Positions 22,126 to 31,235 of a stretch of 64,000 bases of DNA are shown here, one piece after another (position 1 is the first letter of the stretch; every line of letters begins with the position of its first letter). The notes beneath the pieces were generated by a model. The model was not told the DNA's origin, did no database searches, and saw only the letters and a list, made by a program, of their open reading frames with translations. Origin of the DNA: Streptomyces actuosus (GTDB taxonomy: Bacteria > Actinomycetota > Actinomycetes > Streptomycetales > Streptomycetaceae); the NCBI RefSeq assembly GCF_016921115.1, contig NZ_JAFFZS010000006.1, positions 124,001 through 188,000 on the forward strand, in the 5' to 3' direction. A program made the position numbers and the translations under genes.

Positions 22126-23940
22126 CTACCGCCGGGGCCGGACGACCATCGCCGAGCCGCCGCCGCGCCGCACCTTCTCGGCGGCGGCCAGCCACGCGCC
22201 GCCGGGCAGGCGCTGGATGCCGGTGGCCGCGCCGATCTCGGGATTGAGCCTGAAGGAGTGCCCGACGGCCTCCAGTTGCCGCCTCAGCGCACTGTCGTAG
22301 AGGGCGGGCTCCAGGTCGGTCTGTGCGGTGTTGCGCTGGCTGGCGCGGGGCGCGGCGATCGCGTCGACGAGCGGCAGCCCCCGGTCGAGGAACTCGGTCA
22401 GGGTCTGGAGCACGGTGGTGATGATGGTGGAACCGCCGGGCGACCCGAGGGCCACGACGGGCCTGTGGTGCCGGTCCAGCACGATCGTCGGCGAGATCGA
22501 CGACCGTGGCCGCTTGCCCGGGCCCGGCAGGTTGGGGTCGTGCACGGCCGGGGAGGCCGGGGCGAAGGAGAAGTCCGTCAGCTCGTTGTTGAGCAGGAAA
22601 CCGCGGCCCGGCACGGTGATGCCGCTGCCGCCGGTCTGCTCGATGGTGAGGGTGTAGGAGACGACGTCGCCCCACCTGTCGGCGGTCGTCAGGTGCGTGG
22701 TGTTCTCGCCCTCGTACGTCGTGGGCGCCGGAGTCCCGCCGGCGGAGCAGTCGGCCGGGTGGCGGGGGTCGCCGGGCGCCAGGGGGCTGGTGAGGACCGC
22801 GTCGTCGCGGACGAGGCAGGCCCGGGAGTCGGCGTACCGCTGCGACAGCAGTTCCTTCGTCGGCACGTCCTCGAAGGCGGGGTCGCCGAGCCAGCGTCCG
22901 CGGTCGGCGAAGGCGATGCGGCTCGCCTCGGTGAACCGGTGCAGGTACTGGGCCTCGCTCGCCTTCGACAGGTCGGTGGACTCCAGGATGTTGAGTGCCT
23001 CGCCGACGGTGGTGCCGCCGGAGGAGGAGGGCGCGATGGAGTAGACGTCGAGACCGCGGTACGGCGTCCGGGTGGGTGCCTGGAACCGGGCGCGGTAGCC
23101 GGCGAGGTCCTGGGCGGTCAGCTCTCCGGGGCGGGCGTTCCACCCGGAGGCCGGGTCGACGGGCGGATGGGTGACGGTGTCGACGATGTCGTCGGCGATG
23201 TCCCCGCGGTAGAGGGCGGCCATGCCCTTCCTGCCGAGCTCCGCGTAGGTGCGGGCGAGGTCGGGGTTCTTGAAGGTGGAGCCGACGGCGGGTGGCTGCC
23301 CGCCGGGCAGGAACAGCCGGGCCGTGTCCGGGAAGTAGCCGAAGCGCGTCTCGTTGGCGGCCGTCTGGGCCCGGAAGGTCTCGTCGACCGTGAAGCCGCG
23401 CCGGGCCAGTCGCTCGGCGGGCCGTAGGACCGAGGCGAGGCTCCTGCTGCCCCAGCGGTCCAGTGCCGTCTGCCAGGTGGCGGGCGTGCCGGGGGTACCG
23501 ACGCTCAGCCCGCTGCTGACGGCGTCGGCGAAGGCGAGTGGCCTGCCGTTCTCCAGGAAGAGTCCGGGCCCGGCGGTCAGGGGCGCGGTCTCCCGGCCGT
23601 CGATGGTGTGCACCGTGCGGGTCCTGGCGTCGTAGTGGACCAAGTAGCCGCCGCCTCCGAGGCCGGCGGAGTAGGGCTCGGTGACGCCGAGGGCGGCCGC
23701 GGTGGCGACGGCCGCGTCGACCGCGTTGCCGCCTCGTCTCAGCACCTCGATGCCGGCGGCGCTGGCGTCCGCGTCGACGCTGGCGACGGCGCCGCCGTAC
23801 CCGACGGCGACGGGGACCTTCTGCGCGGGCGGGGCGGGGCTTTGGTGGGCGGAGGGCGGCGCTGCCGCCCCGACCGACACCATGGCGGCCGCGAGGGCCG
23901 CGACGGACAGTTTCCGAGCTACAGGGCGACGCATCCGCAC
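22126..23940 (-). CDS. ggt: Secreted gamma-glutamyltransferase
   Basis: A 604-aa exported enzyme that cleaves or transfers gamma-glutamyl groups from glutathione and related peptides. A signal peptide covers residues 1-31. The proenzyme self-cleaves before the threonine in YEGENTTHLTTADRWG. The glycine loop GSPGGSTIITTVLQ and the substrate region GRGFLLNNELTDFSF belong to the small subunit. PYSAGLGGGGYLVHYDA is the conserved early motif. All family blocks are intact. It is convergent with the Clp ATPase gene. Confidence 0.95.
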   Translation of the reverse strand: MRMRRPVARKLSVAALAAAMVSVGAAAPPSAHQSPAPPAQKVPVAVGYGGAVASVDADASAAGIEVLRRGGNAVDAAVATAAALGVTEPYSAGLGGGGYLVHYDARTRTVHTIDGRETAPLTAGPGLFLENGRPLAFADAVSSGLSVGTPGTPATWQTALDRWGSRSLASVLRPAERLARRGFTVDETFRAQTAANETRFGYFPDTARLFLPGGQPPAVGSTFKNPDLARTYAELGRKGMAALYRGDIADDIVDTVTHPPVDPASGWNARPGELTAQDLAGYRARFQAPTRTPYRGLDVYSIAPSSSGGTTVGEALNILESTDLSKASEAQYLHRFTEASRIAFADRGRWLGDPAFEDVPTKELLSQRYADSRACLVRDDAVLTSPLAPGDPRHPADCSAGGTPAPTTYEGENTTHLTTADRWGDVVSYTLTIEQTGGSGITVPGRGFLLNNELTDFSFAPASPAVHDPNLPGPGKRPRSSISPTIVLDRHHRPVVALGSPGGSTIITTVLQTLTEFLDRGLPLVDAIAAPRASQRNTAQTDLEPALYDSALRRQLEAVGHSFRLNPEIGAATGIQRLPGGAWLAAAEKVRRGGGSAMVVRPRR

Positions 23941-24012
23941 CTCCAGTCGAGAGACCGTCCGGGCAGCCTATTCCAACGCCATGGCCACGTCAGGCAAGTA
24001 CGATGCGCGCCC

Positions 24013-24771
24013 ATGAATGACGACGTCCGCAACATCGTTCTCGGCGTGGTGGCCACGGGCCTCAGCGCGATGCTCGGCTGGCTGGCCCGTACCCATCTGT
24101 GGCGGCGCAGACTGCGGCGCAAGCAGGCATTCTTCGGCCTGCCGGACAACTCCGAGTCGCTGCTGGTGGTCAACCGCGGGGCCGCGGGACCGGATCTGTC
24201 GGTGATGCGGTACGACGTGTTCGCCCTCCTGGAACTCGCCGCGCTCATCAAGGACTGCCGCGCGCACGCCCAGATCGTCCCGCACGACCTGGCCCGTCAG
24301 GGGTTCGGCGAGCGCACCGAGTTCTGCGTCGGCGGGCCCGCCTCGAACCGCCGCATGGCCGCGCATCTGGCGTCCCTGCTCCCGGGGGTGCGGGTGAACG
24401 TCGACGCCGAGCCGACGCCGGACCGCGGCGCCTTCCGGATAGGCACGGAGCACTACCGGGTGGAGCCGGGGCTGGTGGAACATGTGATGCTGGCTCGGCT
24501 GACGGTGGATCAGAGTCAGGGCAGCCGGCCCGTCTTCCTCTTCTGCGGGCAGACCGCCATCACCAACCAGGCCGCGGCCCGCTACCTGGCCCGCCATCAC
24601 GAGCGGCTGACCCGCAAGTACGGCAGCGGTTCCTTCGTGCTGCTGCTGAAGGTCGTCAACTCGCAGGCGTACGGCCCGGACGTGGTGGAACTGGTGGCGG
24701 ACGTGACCCGGGCGGCCCGGGCCCCGCTGCCGGCCCCGGAGGGGCAACGCACCTCGCACCGGGCGTCGTAG
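24013..24771 (+). CDS. Membrane-anchored hypothetical protein
   Basis: A 252-aa protein with one N-terminal hydrophobic segment (NIVLGVVATGLSAMLGWLA) followed by a basic stop-transfer patch (RRRLRRK), so it is likely anchored with the rest cytoplasmic. The soluble part contains SLLVVNRGAAGPDLSVMRYD, EFCVGGPASNRRMAAHL and VFLFCGQTAITNQAAARYL, which look like a nucleotide- or sugar-binding alpha/beta fold. I do not recognise a family with a known function. It is divergent from ggt with a 72-bp gap. Confidence 0.65.
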   Translation: MNDDVRNIVLGVVATGLSAMLGWLARTHLWRRRLRRKQAFFGLPDNSESLLVVNRGAAGPDLSVMRYDVFALLELAALIKDCRAHAQIVPHDLARQGFGERTEFCVGGPASNRRMAAHLASLLPGVRVNVDAEPTPDRGAFRIGTEHYRVEPGLVEHVMLARLTVDQSQGSRPVFLFCGQTAITNQAAARYLARHHERLTRKYGSGSFVLLLKVVNSQAYGPDVVELVADVTRAARAPLPAPEGQRTSHRAS

Positions 24772-24794
24772 CGGCCCTTGGCTTCTCAACTATT

Positions 24795-24850
24795 GTTACT
24801 TGTACGTAACTCACCGGCGGGTTACCTGCGGTAAGCAGCCCCGGTTACCG
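24795..24850. promoter_or_regulatory. Cluster of three GTTAC-type palindromes
   Basis: Three inverted repeats built on GTTAC(C) occur in 56 bases ahead of the CocE/NonD hydrolase: GTTAC-N6-GTAAC at 24795-24810, the perfect TTACC-TGC-GGTAA at 24822-24834, and CGGTTACCG at 24842-24850. The last ends about 38 bp before the hydrolase start. I infer multiple binding sites for one dimeric repressor or activator; no regulator gene adjoins. Confidence 0.55.
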
Positions 24851-24888
24851 TCGGGCCACTTTGCATCGGTACGCCTGAGGAGTGGCCC

Positions 24889-26457
24889 GTGGGATCCCAT
24901 CGCAAGGCTCTGCGCACCACCGCCGTCGGCGCCGTGTCGGCGACCCTGATCGCGGGGAGCGTCCTCGGCGCCGCGCCCGCCGCCCAGGCGGCGACCGGCG
25001 GCGTGCGGTTCGTCGACATCACCGGCGACGGCGGCACCGTCCTGAAGGCCAACGTCGTCACCCCGGCCGGTGCCGGCGCGGGCAGCCGCTACCCGCTCGT
25101 GGTGTTCCCCACGAGCTGGGGCCTGCCCCAGGTGGAGTACCTCGCGCAGGCCCGCAGACTGGCGAACTCCGGCTATGTGGTGCTCACCTACAACACACGC
25201 GGCTTCTGGCGGTCCGGCGGCGAGATAGAAGTCGCCGGCCCACCGGACGTCGCCGACGCCTCCCGCGTCATCGACTGGGCACTCGCCCACACCCCGGCCG
25301 ACCCGCGGCACATCGGCATGGCCGGCGTCTCCTACGGCGCCGGCATCAGCCTGCTGGCCGCAGCGCACGACCCGCGCATCAGGGCGGTGGCGGCGCTCAG
25401 CGGCTGGGCCGACCTCATCGGCTCGATCTACTCCGGTCGCACCCAGCACGTCCAGGCCGCGGGCGTGCTGCACCTGGCCGGTACCGTCACCGGCCGCGAG
25501 AGCGCGGAACTGCGGCGCGTCTTCAAGGACCTCTTCACCTCCGACCTGACCCATGAGCAGGAGCTGATCGACTGGGGGAACAAACGGTCGGCGGGTACCT
25601 ACGTGGACCGGCTCAACGCGAACGGGGCAGCGGTCATGCTCGCGGGCGCCTGGGGCGACACCGTCTTCCCGCCCGACCAGTACGCGGAGTTCTACGAGCG
25701 GCTGACCGGTCCGAAGCGACTGGAGCTGCGCCCCGGCGATCACGCGACCCCCGAGATCACGGGGCTGTTCGGCCTGCCCAACGACGTGTGGACCGACACC
25801 CGGCGCTGGCTCGACCGCTACCTGAGGGGCGCGGACAACGGTATCGACCGCGAGCGCCCGGTCCTGCTGAAGTCCCGCACCACGGGCGGCTACGAGAGCT
25901 ACCCGGACTGGAAGTCGGTCGCGGCCACGCGGCGCAAGATCGCCCTGGCGGGCACGACCACGATCCGCACCAACGTCGACTCGGGCGCGGACGGCGGCGT
26001 CGTCTTCCTCTCCAGCATCCTCGACCAGGTCGCGAAGGTCCCGCCGATGGCGGCGATCCCGCTGCTGCCCCGCCGCTGGGCAGCCGTATGGCAGTCGCAG
26101 CGGTACCGGTCGCCCCAACGGGTGCGCGGCTCGGCCCGGTTGCACACGACGGTCACCCCGACCGCGGAGAGCGGCACGCTGGTCGCCTACCTGTACGACG
26201 TGGGACCGCTCGGCCTGGGCAGACTCGTCAGCCACGCGCCGTACACCTTCCACGACCGCACGCCCGGAAAGCCGTTCGGGGTCGATCTGGACCTGTACGC
26301 CACGTCCTACGACGTGCCGGCCCGGCACCGCCTCGCGCTGGTGGTCGACACGGTCGACCCGCTGTACATCGAGCACAACCCGTCCGGCGCGCGGCTGACC
26401 TTCTCCTCGCCCGCGGACGACCCGTCGTACGTGTCGATCCCGCTGCGCGAGCAGTGA
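24889..26457 (+). CDS. Secreted CocE/NonD-family (peptidase S15-like) acyl hydrolase
   Basis: A 522-aa exported serine hydrolase. A signal peptide ends near AQAATG (residue ~35). The alpha/beta core has the nucleophile elbow GVSYGAG near residue 147, a likely acid in LAGAWGDTVFPPDQ and the catalytic His in RPGDHATPE. A C-terminal jelly-roll domain (from about residue 350) matches the X-Pro dipeptidyl-peptidase C-terminal domain. Natural substrates are unknown; esters or peptides are possible. The GTG start is near a GAGGAG-like ribosome site. A battery of palindromes upstream suggests tight control. Confidence 0.85.
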   Translation: MGSHRKALRTTAVGAVSATLIAGSVLGAAPAAQAATGGVRFVDITGDGGTVLKANVVTPAGAGAGSRYPLVVFPTSWGLPQVEYLAQARRLANSGYVVLTYNTRGFWRSGGEIEVAGPPDVADASRVIDWALAHTPADPRHIGMAGVSYGAGISLLAAAHDPRIRAVAALSGWADLIGSIYSGRTQHVQAAGVLHLAGTVTGRESAELRRVFKDLFTSDLTHEQELIDWGNKRSAGTYVDRLNANGAAVMLAGAWGDTVFPPDQYAEFYERLTGPKRLELRPGDHATPEITGLFGLPNDVWTDTRRWLDRYLRGADNGIDRERPVLLKSRTTGGYESYPDWKSVAATRRKIALAGTTTIRTNVDSGADGGVVFLSSILDQVAKVPPMAAIPLLPRRWAAVWQSQRYRSPQRVRGSARLHTTVTPTAESGTLVAYLYDVGPLGLGRLVSHAPYTFHDRTPGKPFGVDLDLYATSYDVPARHRLALVVDTVDPLYIEHNPSGARLTFSSPADDPSYVSIPLREQ

Positions 26458-26500
26458 TCTCCGGCCGCGGCCGGCCGGGTATGGCTCTGGCACCTGCCGC

Positions 26501-26531
26501 CCCCTGGTCAAGGGGCGTGGGGGTTCCCCCC
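26501..26531 (+). terminator. Two GC hairpins after the CocE/NonD gene
   Basis: CCCCT-GGTCA-AGGGG (26501-26515) is followed at once by GGGGG-TT-CCCCC (26519-26530). There is no T-run, as is usual for Streptomyces terminators. It lies 44 bp after the stop codon. Confidence 0.4.
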
Positions 26532-27009
26532 GCAGCAGCGTCCCCGGTTCGGCCGCGGCGGCTCACGCGGCTTCACATGTGACGGCAGGTGAACCGGCCG
26601 TCAGCACAGGGACGAAGAATTCATCGTAGTCGAGGGCCCGGGCGGCGGTGGCCGGGGTCGCCGCCGGTGACCGACCCGTTCGCCGTCGGCCGGGTCCACG
26701 GGGGCCGACCGGCCCCGAGGCCCGGCGGGTCGGAGCCGGGGCGGGGGGCGCGGGACATCGGGTGCGGGACTCCCCCGGGTCAGTGTGCGCGGGCCTCGGG
26801 CCGGCCGTCCCGGTCCCGGCCGCCGCCGGGGCCTGCGCAGCACACGAGCCCGCTCCCCGTCCGCCGAGCGACAGGGGCCCCGGCGGCGTCCCTCCCCTCG
26901 CACCGGGCCGGGCGGACGGCCCCGGCCGCCGCAGGGCGGGCGACTCTCGTCCGACGGATCGTCCGGTACGGCGGCACGGCCGCCCCCGACGGGTGACGGA
27001 CGGCCCCGT
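26532..27009. other. Intergenic stretch, no gene seen
   Basis: About 480 bases of very GC-rich DNA lie between the terminator-like hairpins and the recognisable transporter remnant. The minus frame of that remnant stays open to 26780 but loses all family likeness. Confidence 0.4.
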
Positions 27010-27106
27010 CCACCACGCCGACGGCGGGGTCCGGACCCGGCAGGACGGGCGGCTCCCGGTAGTACTTGTTGACATCACGCAGTTCGATCAACGGATCGAC
27101 GGCCAT
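27010..27106 (-). pseudogene. N-terminal remnant of a glutamate-type ABC transporter ATPase (GluA-like)
   Basis: The ATG at 27106 opens MAVDPLIELRDVNKYYREPP, which matches the first strand of polar amino acid ABC ATPases of the GluA/GlnQ type (LIELRDVNKYYG.LHVLQ). The spacing of V-L and D..V residues can still be followed for about ten more codons. No Walker A motif appears, and the frame continues without likeness to 26780. About 30 codons of roughly 250 remain. No binding-protein or permease genes are near. Confidence 0.55.
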
Positions 27107-27218
27107 GCGCAGCCCTACCCACTCTCAGCTGTGTCGTGGTCCGCAAGCTATCCAGCCGCACGTCAACCGCCTGAACGACACGCACCGTTCGGGCATTAGC
27201 CGTATTTACGCCGCACCG

Positions 27219-27638
27219 TCACCCCTCGGCGACCTCGGCGTACATCTGCGAGAGTTCGGGCGCCCCGCTCGCGGCCCACCCGCGGCCCGCCTCCACCACG
27301 TCCACCTCGCGCCCGGAGGCCAGCCGGACGAGGGGCTGCGCACCGGCACGGATGACCCAGGCCGCGCCGGGGACCGTCCGCACGACGACCGTGCCCAGGT
27401 AGAGACCGGCGTCGTGGCCCAGTTCGCGCAGCGTCTCCTCGTCGTCCCGCCAGCGCGGCGCCAACTGGTCGAGCCGCTCCAGGGACACGGCGGTGTCGTC
27501 GAGTTCGACGCCGGATCCCGCCGCCTGGGAACGCAGCACCTCGCACTCGGCGAGCAGAGCGGTGACCCCCTCGGGGTCGGCGGAGAACACCGCGCCCTCG
27601 GTCCTCCTGTGCCGCCCGCCAAGAAATGGGATGTTCAT
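27219..27638 (-). CDS. DUF6278-like protein
   Basis: A 139-aa soluble protein of a Streptomyces family without known function. Recognisable blocks are MNIPFLG, the central LAPRWRDDEETLRELGHDAG, YLGTVVVRTVPGAAWVIRAG and the closing SQMYAEVAEG. There are no cysteines of interest and no export signal. It is a single gene, divergent from the GDSL hydrolase. Confidence 0.75.
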   Translation of the reverse strand: MNIPFLGGRHRRTEGAVFSADPEGVTALLAECEVLRSQAAGSGVELDDTAVSLERLDQLAPRWRDDEETLRELGHDAGLYLGTVVVRTVPGAAWVIRAGAQPLVRLASGREVDVVEAGRGWAASGAPELSQMYAEVAEG

Positions 27639-27823
27639 ACGTCCAGCGTGGCATTCGCACCGGCGTACGCACCACAGGCGCGCGGATGCCCACGGACGGT
27701 CGATTCATCTCGTTTCCGACGCATGTCCCGTTGACGCGCCCTCGGCGCCTCCCTAGCTTCTCGGTGCGCGTCGGGGGCGTCCCGGTGCGCGTCCGCGCCC
27801 AGCGGTGAGCGGGAGGAGTCGGT

Positions 27824-29587
27824 GTGCGCCGAGGCGTCCGGGGTCTGGTGACGGCCCTCGTACTGTGTGCGGCAGGTCCGGGCCCGGCGGGTGCGGCCAC
27901 GGCCGTGCGCGCCGGGCCCACGGTCCCGCTGCCGCTGGAACGGCTCTTCGACAACCGCGCCGTCAGCGACGACACCCGGCCCGGCGAGGCGGACTTCGAC
28001 GGCTCCGGGGCCTCCCTGTCGGCGCAGACGCTGACAGCGGCGGGCTGGACACCGGGGCGGGTGCTGACCGTCCGGGGCGCCCGGCTCACCTGGCCGCGCA
28101 GCGCGCCGGGCGCACCGGACAACGTGCGGGCCGACGGCCAGCGGGTCGCGGTCCGCGGCCGCGGCGACGCCCTGGCCTTCCTGGTCGCGGGCACGGCCGG
28201 CGCCGACACGGGCGGCACGGGCACGGTGACCCACGCGGACGGCTCCCGCACCGCCTACCGGCTGATCGCGCCCGACTGGCGCACGGGCCCGCTCGCCACC
28301 AAGGCGGTGGCCCTGCCCCACCTGAACACGCCCGGCGGCCCGATCGCCGAGCGGGCCCGGATGTACGTCGTGACGGTACCGCTGGTGCCCGGGCGCGAGG
28401 TCGCCTCGGTCCGGCTGCCGCACGCCCCGGGCCTGCATGTCTTCGCACTGTCCGTGCGGGCCCCGACGGGTGGCTGGACGGGCAGCTGGGCGAGGTCGAC
28501 GTCGGGCCGTCCGGCCGTGGGCCCGTGGACGGACCGGACGCTGCGGCTGGTCGTGCACACCTCGGCGGGCGGTCCGCGGGTGCGGCTGCGGTTCGCGAAC
28601 ACCTTCGCGCCGGTGCCGGTGCGGATCGGCGCGGCGACGGTCGCGGTGCGGGCGCGGGGCGCGGCGGCCCGGCGCACACCGGTGCCGCTCGCCTTCGGCG
28701 GCGCGCCGGGCGTGGAGATCCCGGCGGGCGCCGAGGCGGTCGGCGACCCGCTCCCCTTCGCGGTGCCCGCCGACACCGATCTGCTGGTCAGCTTGCATCT
28801 GCCGGGGACGGTGACGGCGGCACCGACGCACCGGCTGGCCGTGCAGCGGTCGTACCTGAGCGGGGCCGGCGACCACACCGGGGACATGTCGGCGGCGGCG
28901 TTCACCGGGACGCTGTCGTCCTGGCCGCTGCTGACCGGGGTGGACGTGGGCGGTGGGCCGGGCTCGGTGGTCGCGCTCGGGGACTCCATCACGGACGGGA
29001 CCGGCTCGACGAGCGGCGCCGACCGGCGCTGGCCCGACGTGCTGGCCGGCCGGCTGCTGCGGCAGAGGGACGTACCGCGCTACGGCGTGCTCAACCACGG
29101 TGTCTCCGGCAACCAGGTGACCACGGACCGCTATCCCGGCGACGGTGTCTCGACCGTCCAGTCGGGGGTGAGCGCACTGCACCGCCTGGACCGGGACGTG
29201 TTCGCCCAGACGTCCGTGCGGACGGTGGTCGTCCTGGAGGGCGTCAACGACCTGCTCGGCGGGGCGCGGGCCGCGCGGGTGACCGCCGGCCTCGACGAGA
29301 TCGCCGCACGGGCGCGGGCGCGGGGCCTGCGGGTCCTGGTGGCGACGATCCTGCCGTGCGCGGGTTGGCGCACCTGCACGGCGGCCGTCGAGGCCGAGCG
29401 GGAGCGGGTCAACTCCTGGATCCGCACCGCCGGGGCGTTCGACGCGGTGCTCGACTTCGACGCCGTCGTCCGCGATCCCGCCCGGCCGGCGCGCATGCTG
29501 GCCCGCTACGACGGCGGCGACCACCTGCACCCGGGTGACCGCGGGCTGGCCGCGCTGGCGGAGTCGGTGGACCTGCGGCTGCTGTGA
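27824..29587 (+). CDS. Secreted SGNH/GDSL-type hydrolase
   Basis: A 587-aa exported esterase-like protein. The signal peptide spans about residues 1-25. The first ~370 residues form a beta-rich accessory region. The C-terminal SGNH domain has block I VVALGDSITDGTGS (nucleophile Ser), block II NHGVSGNQV, block III LEGVNDLLGG and block V DHLHPGD with the Asp-His pair. The GTG at 27824 has GGAGGAG upstream. The substrate is unknown; relatives act on acylated or lipid compounds outside the cell. Confidence 0.88.
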   Translation: MRRGVRGLVTALVLCAAGPGPAGAATAVRAGPTVPLPLERLFDNRAVSDDTRPGEADFDGSGASLSAQTLTAAGWTPGRVLTVRGARLTWPRSAPGAPDNVRADGQRVAVRGRGDALAFLVAGTAGADTGGTGTVTHADGSRTAYRLIAPDWRTGPLATKAVALPHLNTPGGPIAERARMYVVTVPLVPGREVASVRLPHAPGLHVFALSVRAPTGGWTGSWARSTSGRPAVGPWTDRTLRLVVHTSAGGPRVRLRFANTFAPVPVRIGAATVAVRARGAAARRTPVPLAFGGAPGVEIPAGAEAVGDPLPFAVPADTDLLVSLHLPGTVTAAPTHRLAVQRSYLSGAGDHTGDMSAAAFTGTLSSWPLLTGVDVGGGPGSVVALGDSITDGTGSTSGADRRWPDVLAGRLLRQRDVPRYGVLNHGVSGNQVTTDRYPGDGVSTVQSGVSALHRLDRDVFAQTSVRTVVVLEGVNDLLGGARAARVTAGLDEIAARARARGLRVLVATILPCAGWRTCTAAVEAERERVNSWIRTAGAFDAVLDFDAVVRDPARPARMLARYDGGDHLHPGDRGLAALAESVDLRLL

Positions 29588-29602
29588 GGCGGCCGACCCG
29601 GG

Positions 29603-30382
29603 CTACACGTCCAGGTCGACGACGACCGGCGCGTGGTCGGAGGCGCCCTTGCCCTTGCGCTCCTCGCGGTCGACGTAGGCGTCCCTCACGGCCTTGGCGA
29701 AGGGATCGTTGGCGTACACCAGGTCGATGCGCATGCCGCGGTTCTTGGGGAAACAGAGCTGGCGGTAGTCCCAGTAGGTGAAGGGGCGGTCGTACTTCAG
29801 GGGGCGCGGCACCACGTCGGACAGGCCGGCCTCGCGCAGGGCGGCCAGGGCCGCGCGCTCGGCGTCCGTGACATGGGTGGAGCCATCGAACGCGGCCACG
29901 TCGTACACGTCGTCGTCGGTCGGGGCCACGTTGTAGTCGCCCAGCACCGCGAAGGGGCGGCCGCCCTGCGCGTCCTCGGCGACGGCAGCCTTCAGCGCCT
30001 CGAACCACCGGAGCTTGTAGGCGTAGTGCGGGTGGTCCACCTCGCGGCCGTTGGGCACGTACACCGACCACACCCGGACCGGGCCGCAGGTCGCGGACAG
30101 CGCGCGCGGCTCCAGCGCGCCGTCGTACCCGGGGTCGCCGGGCAGGCCCTTGGTCACGTCCTCGATCCCGACGCGGGAGAGCACCGCCACGCCGTTCCAC
30201 CGGCCGGTGGCGTGCACCGCGGCCTCGTACCCCAGCTCACGCAGCTGGTCGAACGGGAACTGCTCCTCGGCGAGCTTGGCCTCCTGCAGGCACAGCACGT
30301 CGGTACCGCTGCTCTCCAGCCAGGCCAGGAGCCTCGGCAGGCGGGCGGTGATCGAGTTCACGTTCCAGGTGGCGATGCGCAT
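29603..30382 (-). CDS. xthA: Exodeoxyribonuclease III
   Basis: A 259-aa AP endonuclease and 3'-5' exonuclease of base-excision repair. The endonuclease/exonuclease/phosphatase signature is complete: MRIATWNVNSI, LCLQEAKL with the metal-binding Glu, RPFAVLGDYNVAPTD, RIDLVYA and the terminal SDHAPVVV with the catalytic Asp-His. The ATG at 30382 is preferred over 30415, since the fold begins at MRIATW. It is convergent with the GDSL hydrolase (15 bp gap). Confidence 0.94.
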   Translation of the reverse strand: MRIATWNVNSITARLPRLLAWLESSGTDVLCLQEAKLAEEQFPFDQLRELGYEAAVHATGRWNGVAVLSRVGIEDVTKGLPGDPGYDGALEPRALSATCGPVRVWSVYVPNGREVDHPHYAYKLRWFEALKAAVAEDAQGGRPFAVLGDYNVAPTDDDVYDVAAFDGSTHVTDAERAALAALREAGLSDVVPRPLKYDRPFTYWDYRQLCFPKNRGMRIDLVYANDPFAKAVRDAYVDREERKGKGASDHAPVVVDLDV

Positions 30383-30437
30383 ACCCGACAACCTACCGGG
30401 CGGCACCGACATCACCGGCCCGCCCGGTCGCCGGGGC

Positions 30438-31082
30438 TCACACGGCGGCGGAGTCCCCCGGCGTCAGGCGCAGGTGCTCCGCGCCGCCCAGGGCACCGAT
30501 CTGGCGGTCGTAGATCGGGCGGGCGAGGTCGGTGAGGAGGGCGTCGTGGATGTCGTAGGCGCGCTGCGGGCGGACCTCGCGGACGTAGTCGATGACCTCG
30601 GAGATCTTGTTCCAGGGGGCCATCACCGGCAGCATCAGCGTCTGGACCGGGTGGTCGGGGACGGTCAGCGCGTCACCGGGGTGGAAGACCCTGCCGCCGT
30701 CGATCAGGAAGCCCACGTTGGTGATCCGCGGGATGTCCGGATGGATGACGGCGTGCAGCTCGCCGTGGACCTGCACGTCGAAGCCGGCGGCGGTGAAGGT
30801 GTCGCCGTGGCCGACGGTGTGGACCCGCCCGGGGAACGCCGCGGAGATCTTCTCCGCGACCGCCCTGAGGGTCCAGATCTCGGCGGCCGGGTTGGCCTCC
30901 AGGGCGGCACGCAGTCGGCCCTCGTCGAAGTGGTCGGGGTGCTCGTGCGTGACCAGGACGGCGTCCGCGCCGAGCGCGGCGTCCTCCTCGCTGAACCCTC
31001 CCGGGTCGAGGACGAGGGTCCGTCCGTCCTTCTCCAGGCGGACGCAGGCGTGCGACTTCTTCGTGAGCTTCATGGTCACCAT
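30438..31082 (-). CDS. Metallo-beta-lactamase-fold hydrolase
   Basis: A 214-aa cytoplasmic hydrolase with the zinc motif VTHEHPDHFDE near residue 45, a later His in GELHAVIHPD, and GRVFHPGDAL supplying the bridging Asp. It is of the UPF0173-like type with unknown substrate. ATGs at 31082 and 31073 are both possible; MKLTKKSHACVRL is the conserved beginning. It lies 55 bp ahead of exonuclease III on the same strand. Confidence 0.85.
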   Translation of the reverse strand: MVTMKLTKKSHACVRLEKDGRTLVLDPGGFSEEDAALGADAVLVTHEHPDHFDEGRLRAALEANPAAEIWTLRAVAEKISAAFPGRVHTVGHGDTFTAAGFDVQVHGELHAVIHPDIPRITNVGFLIDGGRVFHPGDALTVPDHPVQTLMLPVMAPWNKISEVIDYVREVRPQRAYDIHDALLTDLARPIYDRQIGALGGAEHLRLTPGDSAAV

Positions 31083-31235
31083 CCTGCCCCGTGTGCCGCG
31101 CCCGGTGCCCGACGCCCCGCGGCCGCCGGTCCGCCCCTCCGCGTCAGGCGCCCGTGACCAGCGCCCCGTGCCGACCCCGCCGCGGGCCGGCCGGCTCCGC
31201 CCCTTCGGCGCCGGGCCCGCTCGCCGCGGCCCGGC

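Noticed and set aside
26780..27009. Treating the whole open frame below the GluA-like start as a functional ABC ATPase
   Set aside because: No Walker A, signature or Walker B motif is present.
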